DNA of 11,841 bases. Origin: JBJKPP01 sp046706145. Lineage in GTDB: Bacteria > Bacteroidota > Ignavibacteria > Ignavibacteriales > Ignavibacteriaceae. The notes beneath the pieces are model-generated. The model was not told the origin of the DNA. It made no database searches and worked only from the letters and a program-made list of their open reading frames with translations. Shown here one piece after another: positions 7,250-11,841 of this stretch. The translations under genes were made by a program, and so were the position numbers. Where the stretch lies: positions 1-11,841 of the forward strand of contig JBJKPP010000156.1 of NCBI GenBank assembly GCA_046706145.1, written 5' to 3'. How positions within the stretch are numbered: position 1 is the stretch's first letter; each line of letters begins with the position of its first letter.

Positions 7250-7804
7250 TTACTTAGACCATGGGGGTACAATATGATTTGTTCTTGCATATGCAATTGA
7301 TTGCCCCAGATGCTCGTGGGGATGAGAAGCAATTAGCATTAAAAGCTGTGCCTTTGTGAATTTTCCGAAAGGTAACTCAACAACAGACTCGTAGTCCGTA
7401 TCAGTGTAACCGGAGAGGAACTTTTCCGCATCAGCAAAGGATTGCTGTAAGAATTTTTTCACATCTTCTTTTTTTGTCATATTTTTCTCTGCATCTTTAT
7501 CAAAACCTTCAGGCATTTCTGCTCCGAGGTATGAAAGGAAGAAATAGTTACTCATTGCGACATGTACATATACTTCTGAAACAGATCTAACCCCTTCCAT
7601 TGGACGCCAGCTATAATCTTCAGCAGGCATTGCCTCTGCCAGATCCATAAGCTTTTTACCTGTTTGCTGTAGATCATCAGCCACTAATTTAGTGAGGGTT
7701 GCAGAAGCATCTTCCGTGGTGCTATCCATATCCTGGGCAGACACCTTGTTAATAAGTAAACAACACAACAGAATAGAAAACAGCATTAGAGAGAACTTTT
7801 TCAT
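7250..7804 (-). CDS. Exported DinB-fold (DinB/YfiT-like) protein
   Basis: 184 residues from the chosen start. The signal peptide is clear: KK, a hydrophobic core at 5-18, and cleavage after VSA (residue 23). The mature part has the four-helix DinB-like pattern, including DYSWRP and the start of helix 2. The three histidines expected at the metal site are present: H81 in EVYVHVAMS, and H161 and H165 in HPHEHLGQ. A divalent-metal site is therefore likely intact. DinB-fold proteins include metal-dependent thiol transferases and many of unknown role. An exported form means it does not act on DNA, and its substrate is unknown. A longer frame reaches an upstream ATG at 7873, but that would bury the signal peptide, and AGGAGG (7809-7814) lies 4 nt before the ATG at 7804. 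It appears to be a single-gene unit with its own promoter. Confidence 0.9.
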   Translation of the reverse strand: MKKFSLMLFSILLCCLLINKVSAQDMDSTTEDASATLTKLVADDLQQTGKKLMDLAEAMPAEDYSWRPMEGVRSVSEVYVHVAMSNYFFLSYLGAEMPEGFDKDAEKNMTKKEDVKKFLQQSFADAEKFLSGYTDTDYESVVELPFGKFTKAQLLMLIASHPHEHLGQSIAYARTNHIVPPWSK

Positions 7805-7808
7805 AGAA

Positions 7809-7814
7809 CCTCCT
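7809..7814 (-). promoter_or_regulatory. Ribosome binding site that sets the DinB-like start
   Basis: This reads AGGAGG on the minus strand, 4 nt before the ATG at 7804. It rules in the start that gives an intact signal peptide and rules out the upstream ATG at 7873. Confidence 0.85.
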
Positions 7815-7880
7815 GAGTTATTTTGTAGTTGTAATGGATTTAGTTCAGGACAGCATTTGAGTTGAGAAAGCAACTAAATT

Positions 7881-7910
7881 TTTATAGTCACCTTTTTTGA
7901 TTTAGAACAA
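7881..7910 (-). promoter_or_regulatory. Candidate promoter of the DinB-like gene
   Basis: On the minus strand, TTGTTC (7905-7910) and TATAAA (7881-7886) are separated by 18 bp, close to a sigma-70 layout. It would give a leader of about 70 nt before the ATG. Matching is by eye, and in AT-rich DNA such pairs are common. Confidence 0.35.
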
Positions 7911-7995
7911 ATTAGACTATGGGAATTAAACGATCAATCAGAAACTAATGTGTCCAATTCCAGCACGAAACGAACTTCTACATCAAAGATAAGAT

Positions 7996-8026
7996 GGGGG
8001 AAGCCGCAGGTAAATGCCCTTCCCCC
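7996..8026 (-). terminator. Candidate terminator of the FAD oxidoreductase gene
   Basis: GGGGGAAG (7996-8003) pairs with CTTCCCCC (8019-8026), an 8-bp GC-rich stem with a 15-nt loop, 12 nt beyond the stop codon of the gene on the minus strand. The sequence that follows on that strand (ATCTTATCTTTG) is T-rich but has no uninterrupted run. It separates this gene from the DinB-like gene downstream. Confidence 0.5.
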
Positions 8027-8038
8027 TAAGAATATATA

Positions 8039-9439
8039 CTAAGCTGCTTTCCGCTTTGGTCTCGGTGTAGGTTTAATATTCTGATTTACTTTGAAAAAGT
8101 TATCAGGGTCATACTTGTTCTTAATTGCAGCTAACCTATCGTAATTTTTTCTGTATGTAGCCATGATCCTTTCCTGTCCTTCATCATGCATCATAAAATT
8201 CACATAAGCTCCGCCTGCAGAATATGGATGAACTGCATTGAAATATTCTTTGGCCCAGTTTGTTATAATTTCTTTATTAGCGGGGTCCGGATCTACTCCG
8301 CATATAACTGTAGCCCACGTGGCATCACGATAGCTCCAGGCTGTATCACTCTTTTTGGGTTTACCGGCTGCACCATTTATCGGGTACATGTGCATTAAGG
8401 AAAGTAAAGTTGGCAATGTGCGTGCATATTTCAAATGCGCTTCTATAGCCTCATCCGGCAGTTCATTAAAATAATCTGCCTTCCAGTACCACTGCATTCC
8501 AGACGGCAGTAACGGATCGAACATACTCTGAAGCATTGGATGCGGCATCATTCCGAGAAACTCAAAGTCTGGCTTTAATTTCTTTACAGGTTCAAAAACT
8601 TTAGCGGCGTTATTCTCATCGCCGGTGTAGCACCATATTATTCCCGCCATTCTTTTGAAATGAAGTTCTTTTGGAAACGGATCTCCCGGAGGAACCATTA
8701 AGAAAGCAAAAAATCCATTAATATCTTCTGGGGCTTTCTTTATAAAATTTCTATACCATTTCATTACTTCAGATGTGCGGTCTAGTTCCCAAAGAGTAAT
8801 TCCAGCGTAATCAAGATTTACCTTATGAAGCTTAAATAAAAATGAGGTCACCACTCCGAAATTTCCGCCGCCGCCTCTTATTGCCCAGAAAAGATCTTCA
8901 TTTTCTTTGGGGCTTGTTCTTACTACTTTACCACTCGCAAGAACGACTTCTGCTTCAAGCAGGCTGTCGATAGTTAATCCAAATCTCCTCGATAAATGCC
9001 CTATACCTCCGCCCAGTGTTAAACCGCCAACACCCGTAGTAGAAATTATTCCGCTTGGAACTGCTAGTCCGTAACTATTAGTCGCATGGTCAACACTGCC
9101 CCATGTTGCTCCGCCGCCCACCCTTGCGGTTTTCTTATTTGGATCAACATAGGTATAATTTATCCCGGATAGATCAATTACAAGTCCGTTATCACAAACT
9201 CCCAATCCACCGGCGTTATGACCACCTCCTCTAATAGAAGCGAGCATCTTGCTGTTTCTGGCAAAGTTTACTGCGCTTATTACATCTGCTGTATCTGCAC
9301 ACTTTGCAATAATTTCAGGATGACGGTCTATCATCGCATTATAAACCTTCCTGCTTGCATCATATGACAGATCACCCTTTCGTATAAGCTCACCCCTGAA
9401 TCTTGTTTTCATTTCCGAAAACAGGGCTTCATCTAACAT
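8039..9439 (-). CDS. FAD-linked oxidoreductase of the berberine-bridge type
   Basis: 466 residues with no signal peptide. The N-terminal PCMH-type FAD domain spans about 35-205, with SIRGGGHNAGG (68-78), ARVGGGATWGSVD (105-117), GVGGLTLGGGIGHLSRRFGL (136-155) and AIRGGGGNFGVVTSF (186-200). H74 is the residue expected to carry the covalent FAD. The site where bicovalent relatives have a second, cysteinyl link (around 132-135, IIST) has no cysteine, so attachment is probably through His only. The C-terminal berberine-bridge segment is seen as YVNFMMHDE and KYDPDNFFKVNQNIKP; a short basic tail follows. Family members oxidise alcohols, sugars or secondary metabolites with O2; the substrate cannot be read from sequence. 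GGAGGT (9443-9448) lies just before the ATG. The gene is divergent from the aldo/keto reductase gene. Confidence 0.93.
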   Translation of the reverse strand: MLDEALFSEMKTRFRGELIRKGDLSYDASRKVYNAMIDRHPEIIAKCADTADVISAVNFARNSKMLASIRGGGHNAGGLGVCDNGLVIDLSGINYTYVDPNKKTARVGGGATWGSVDHATNSYGLAVPSGIISTTGVGGLTLGGGIGHLSRRFGLTIDSLLEAEVVLASGKVVRTSPKENEDLFWAIRGGGGNFGVVTSFLFKLHKVNLDYAGITLWELDRTSEVMKWYRNFIKKAPEDINGFFAFLMVPPGDPFPKELHFKRMAGIIWCYTGDENNAAKVFEPVKKLKPDFEFLGMMPHPMLQSMFDPLLPSGMQWYWKADYFNELPDEAIEAHLKYARTLPTLLSLMHMYPINGAAGKPKKSDTAWSYRDATWATVICGVDPDPANKEIITNWAKEYFNAVHPYSAGGAYVNFMMHDEGQERIMATYRKNYDRLAAIKNKYDPDNFFKVNQNIKPTPRPKRKAA

Positions 9440-9789
9440 AGTACCTCCACTTAAAGTTACTAAATTATTTATTAGACTAAATGCACGCTTACCACAAACA
9501 GATGATAACCTGAACCGAGTAGAAAGGAAAGACGGAAAACTAAGTTGAAACGTGAAAATGTGCTTGACTAAAGAAACCCTAAACTCAGGACCCTAATTTC
9601 TTATAGCTGGGGAAAAGCATAATAGCCGGAACAGGAAAAAACTGATGACAGGTAGTAAAGATAATTCTTTTTATTATTATTTCAAGCGGTTTTTTTCTTT
9701 GATTTTTGAGCAAATTCAAGTGGTTATGAACTTCCGGTTGGTTTCTTAAGAGAATGTTGTGGTTTTTGTTCCATGCTTACTCTTTGGAG

Positions 9790-9810
9790 AGACGTCCCAG
9801 CGGAATGTCT
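9790..9810. repeat. Imperfect REP-like hairpin
   Basis: AGACGTCCC (9790-9798) faces GGAATGTCT (9802-9810) across the loop AGC. The stem has seven Watson-Crick pairs, one G-U pair and one mismatch. It looks like a decayed copy of a palindrome of the form AGACGTCCC-AGC-GGGACGTCT. The repeat-family assignment is from memory and unverified. Confidence 0.4.
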
Positions 9811-9851
9811 TTATCTTATATATATAAAGAAGGTGCGTTGCATCGTCTATA

Positions 9852-9884
9852 AAACCTACAAGGTTTCTAAAACCTTGTAGGTTT
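9852..9884. repeat. Perfect 15-bp hairpin, REP-like
   Basis: AAACCTACAAGGTTT (9852-9866) and AAACCTTGTAGGTTT (9870-9884) are perfect inverse complements with a 3-nt loop. Each arm is itself partly palindromic (AAACCT/AGGTTT). Palindromes containing CCTTGTAGG are, as I recall, widespread intergenic repeats in Bacteroidota-related genomes. No transcript would naturally end here, because the flanking genes diverge, so this fits a dispersed repeat better than a terminator. Confidence 0.65.
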
Positions 9885-9984
9885 ACGTTTTCATCACATC
9901 ACAAATTCTTTCAACGGACAAATTGAACAGAAGCTTTGGTATTTGAACAAATGGTTTTATATTTTTTGAATAACTTAAAAATAA

Positions 9985-9990
9985 AGAGGA
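9985..9990 (+). promoter_or_regulatory. Ribosome binding site that sets the aldo/keto reductase start
   Basis: AGAGGA ends 8 nt before the ATG at 9999. This supports the start at MEYTKLGKTG rather than the in-frame ATG at 9951 or 9936, which would add up to 21 residues of Lys/Leu-rich sequence that the family lacks. Confidence 0.8.
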
Positions 9991-9998
9991 AAAAAAGA

Positions 9999-10979
9999 AT
10001 GGAATACACAAAGCTAGGTAAAACGGGACTAATGGTTTCAAGAATTTGTCTCGGGTGTATGAGCTACGGAAGTCCTAAGTCGAGGAAGTGGATTCTCGAA
10101 GGTGAAGAAGGATTGTCCTTTATTCGCAAAGCTTTGGAATCCGGCATAAACTTTTTTGACACTGCCAACGTTTATTCACTTGGCGCCAGTGAAGAAGCTT
10201 TAGGAAAGGCTATCCGGGAATATGCAAAACGTGAAGAAGTAGTAATTGCCACTAAGGTTTACTCTAGAATGCGTGACGATGTAAACGGTGCCGGATTATC
10301 CCGTAAGGCTATTATGACAGAAATAGAAAATAGTCTAAAAAGATTAAAGATGGATTACGTTGATCTTTATCAAATTCACCGCTGGGATTATAATACACCA
10401 ATTGAAGAAACTCTTGAAGCACTCAACGATGTGGTAAAAACCGGAAAAGCCAGATACATAGGCGCTTCGTCAATGTTTGCATGGCAATTTACAAAAGCAC
10501 TTTATACTTCCGATTTGCATGGATGGACACGATTCGTTTCTATGCAGCCATATTATAATCTTTTATACCGTGAGGAAGAAAGAGAAATGCTGCCCTTGTG
10601 CGCAGGCGAAGGCATAGGAGTCATTCCCTGGAGCCCACTTGCAAGAGGGCACTTAGCCCGCAAATGGGAAGAAGAGCCCAGCACTAAAAGAAGTGAAACG
10701 GATGAATTCGGAAGAACTCTTTATGAAGATACAAAAGAAGTTGATAAGAAAATTGTAGATCGAGTCTCTGAAATCAGCAAAGAGAGGGGCATATCCCATG
10801 CACAGGTTTCTCTCGCCTGGATATTATCCAAATCCGTAGTAACTGCACCGATAATCGGTGCCACTAAAATGGAGCATCTTACAAACGCTATTGAGGCTGT
10901 CGATATAAAATTATCCGACGAAGAGATTAAAAGACTAGAAGAGTTGTACGTGCCGCATGCAGTTGTAGGATTTAAGTAA
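9999..10979 (+). CDS. NADP-dependent aldo/keto reductase, YajO-like
   Basis: 326 residues, a normal length for the family. It begins with MEYTKLGKTGLMVSRICLGC, typical of the TIM-barrel reductases. The catalytic tetrad is visible: D54 and Y59 (FFDTANVYS), K86 (VIATKVY) and H127 (YQIHRWD). The WILEGEE insert, the GLSRK segment and the PYYNLLYREEEREM and IPWSPLARGHLAR stretches match the YajO-like subgroup. IIGATKMEHLTNAI near the C-terminus is the NADP-binding loop. These enzymes reduce aldehydes or ketones, often with broad substrate range, in the cytoplasm. An earlier in-frame ATG exists, but the ribosome site and family length favour 9999. The gene stands alone, with no clear terminator in the 227 bp after it. 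Confidence 0.93.
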   Translation: MEYTKLGKTGLMVSRICLGCMSYGSPKSRKWILEGEEGLSFIRKALESGINFFDTANVYSLGASEEALGKAIREYAKREEVVIATKVYSRMRDDVNGAGLSRKAIMTEIENSLKRLKMDYVDLYQIHRWDYNTPIEETLEALNDVVKTGKARYIGASSMFAWQFTKALYTSDLHGWTRFVSMQPYYNLLYREEEREMLPLCAGEGIGVIPWSPLARGHLARKWEEEPSTKRSETDEFGRTLYEDTKEVDKKIVDRVSEISKERGISHAQVSLAWILSKSVVTAPIIGATKMEHLTNAIEAVDIKLSDEEIKRLEELYVPHAVVGFK

Positions 10980-11206
10980 TATAAGATTACAGGTCTGGCG
11001 TAAGGATTTCTTTTGAGACAGGATTAAAGTGTTAAGACGACGCGACCGCAGTCTCATCATATCACATAAATAGAGTATAGTATTAGTTGAATACAAATAA
11101 TCTCAGCTGATTAAAAATCAATCTAAATTCAAAAGAACATCATCAATGAATATACATCTATAGAAAAAATTAGAAAGTCAACCTTAGTTGATAATTATAT
11201 AAATTC

Positions 11207-11683
11207 TTAATCTAACAGAGAAACATGTACTTCTTTTTTTATAGGTGTTTCCTTTTCATTTTTCTTGGATGCTAATAAATCTTTTATCCTTTCCTTATCA
11301 TATTGAGTATCAGGCCATTTCATTTCAGTGACGAAATCTTCTGACCCGGTTTTCTTTGCATCCAGGTCTATTACCACAACTTTAAGATTTGATTCTTCAC
11401 TAAATACATTTGTAACAATACCTGCCTGCACTACAACTACAAGTTTATTATTCGCCAGGTAATTATCAATATACGTTTGAATAAGATCCCGGTTAATTCC
11501 AATTTCAGGGTCTATATCATCATTCAAATTATCGATAATTTTATTAGCCTGTTCCCTGGTTAGTGATATATTGTTTTCGTGAGCTTTTTCAAGGACATCC
11601 CCTGCACACCACACCTGCGCCGCAATATGATCACCCGGATTGTAATTGCTGCGAAGGTTTTCAATTAGCTTTTTTATTGTCAC
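11207..11683 (-). CDS. Conserved-looking protein of unknown function
   Basis: 158 residues from the chosen GTG. The N-terminal half (1-80) has a predicted helical region with PGDHIAAQVWCAGDVLEKA, then LTREQANKIIDNLNDDID and EIGINRDLIQTYIDNYL. This style of sequence, as I recall it, occurs in small proteins of phages and plasmids, but I cannot name a family. The second half (about 81-110) is a hydrophobic beta-rich stretch (KLVVVVQAGIVTNVFS, LKVVVIDLD), followed by a charged Lys/Glu-rich tail. There is no signal peptide or membrane helix. A GTG at 11707 would add eight residues, but it lies upstream of AGGAGG (11695-11700), whereas the GTG at 11683 lies after it. The gene may be single; the upstream neighbour is outside the window. 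Confidence 0.8.
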   Translation of the reverse strand: MTIKKLIENLRSNYNPGDHIAAQVWCAGDVLEKAHENNISLTREQANKIIDNLNDDIDPEIGINRDLIQTYIDNYLANNKLVVVVQAGIVTNVFSEESNLKVVVIDLDAKKTGSEDFVTEMKWPDTQYDKERIKDLLASKKNEKETPIKKEVHVSLLD

Positions 11684-11694
11684 GTGTAGTCCTA

Positions 11695-11700
11695 CCTCCT
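11695..11700 (-). promoter_or_regulatory. Ribosome binding site choosing GTG 11683
   Basis: AGGAGG on the minus strand, followed by TAGGAC, ends 11 nt before the GTG at 11683; the overlapping AGGA of TAGGAC is 6 nt away. The first in-frame GTG (11707) has no such box upstream. Confidence 0.6.
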
Positions 11701-11709
11701 TTTCCACTT

Positions 11710-11715
11710 ATTATA
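11710..11715 (-). promoter_or_regulatory. Candidate -10 box of the unknown-function gene
   Basis: This reads TATAAT on the minus strand. Transcription would start near 11703, giving a roughly 20-nt leader with the AGGAGG box and excluding the GTG at 11707. No good -35 element is seen at 16-18 bp. Confidence 0.35.
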
Positions 11716-11806
11716 ACTAAGTTATTCCATCAATGCACCCACATTTGCTATATAAACTAAATTCATTTATGCGGCTATAAGTATTTGAATCCTCACGACT
11801 CAAATA

Positions 11807-11830
11807 AAATATTCTTTGCATAGAATATTT
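11807..11830. repeat. AT-rich hairpin near the right edge
   Basis: AAATATTCT (11807-11815) pairs perfectly with AGAATATTT (11822-11830) around a 6-nt loop. It has little GC, so it is weak. It could be the terminator of a gene beyond the window or an operator; the context is cut off. Confidence 0.35.
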
Positions 11831-11841
11831 ACCTACTTATT

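Larger units (their letters stand above)
9440..9998. other. Divergent intergenic region between the two oxidoreductase genes
   Basis: About 560 bp with no convincing gene. Its left part (9440-9700) should hold the promoter of the FAD oxidoreductase, but no clear motif is visible. A 34-codon frame from the ATG near 9644 has low-complexity content and no good ribosome site. The right part holds two REP-like hairpins (9790-9810 and 9852-9884) and a TATATATATA tract between them (9819-9828). Confidence 0.5.

Noticed and set aside
7805..7873. Longer DinB-like start at 7873
   Set aside because: It would put 23 residues before a clear signal peptide, and a strong AGGAGG box lies just before the ATG at 7804.
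9644..9748. 34-codon plus-strand frame in the divergent intergenic region
   Set aside because: Composition is Phe/Tyr-rich low complexity from T-rich DNA, there is no proper ribosome site, and no family is recognised.
10980..11206. Terminator search after the aldo/keto reductase
   Set aside because: Only a 5-bp GAGAC/GTCTC match with a very long loop is visible near 11013-11056; it is not a credible terminator.
1..11841. CRISPR array, tRNA, insertion sequence or integrase
   Set aside because: No regularly spaced direct repeats, no cloverleaf-type sequence and no transposase or integrase motif were seen on either strand.

Overview
The base composition is AT-rich. Strong Shine-Dalgarno boxes (AGGAGG/GGAGGT) precede several genes, and GTG starts occur. 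The gene content includes a Ser/Thr kinase fused to TPRs, an exported DinB-like protein, a secreted GH78 glycosidase and a ScyD/ScyE-like lipoprotein. Together these suggest a Gram-negative environmental bacterium of the Bacteroidota/Chlorobiota/Ignavibacteriota group, with Ignavibacteria-like most likely. The strong SD boxes argue against a typical Bacteroidota. This placement is inferred; there is no rRNA or tRNA in the window.

Layout. 1-1856 (-): the N-terminal 618 residues of a secreted GH78 alpha-L-rhamnosidase, running off the left edge. 1857-2147: an intergenic stretch with nested and swapped inverted repeats that probably holds its control region. 2148-2603 (-): a small membrane-anchored protein with a cupredoxin-like C-terminus. 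2681-5257 (-): a transmembrane Ser/Thr kinase with a TolB/FlgO-like region and about nine TPRs, 77 bp upstream of the cupredoxin-like gene and possibly co-transcribed with it. 5258-5954: a long divergent intergenic region with a 21-bp dyad. 5955-7085 (+): a ScyD/ScyE-like beta-propeller lipoprotein. 7096-7231: three perfect 12-bp hairpins between convergent genes. 7250-7804 (-): an exported DinB-fold protein. 8039-9439 (-): a berberine-bridge-type FAD oxidoreductase. 9440-9998: a divergent intergenic region with two REP-like hairpins. 9999-10979 (+): a YajO-like aldo/keto reductase. 11207-11683 (-): a small conserved-looking protein of unknown function.

Functionally, the window looks like a patchwork of mostly single-gene transcription units rather than one pathway. 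Four products (rhamnosidase, ScyD-like lipoprotein, DinB-like protein, cupredoxin-like protein) carry export or anchoring signals, and the kinase spans the membrane, so most of the window serves the cell envelope. The two oxidoreductases are divergently arranged around the REP-like hairpins. I see no CRISPR, transposase, tRNA or complete mobile element, and no clear evidence of a new multi-gene system. The most unusual material is in the intergenic DNA and in the kinase/cupredoxin-like pair.
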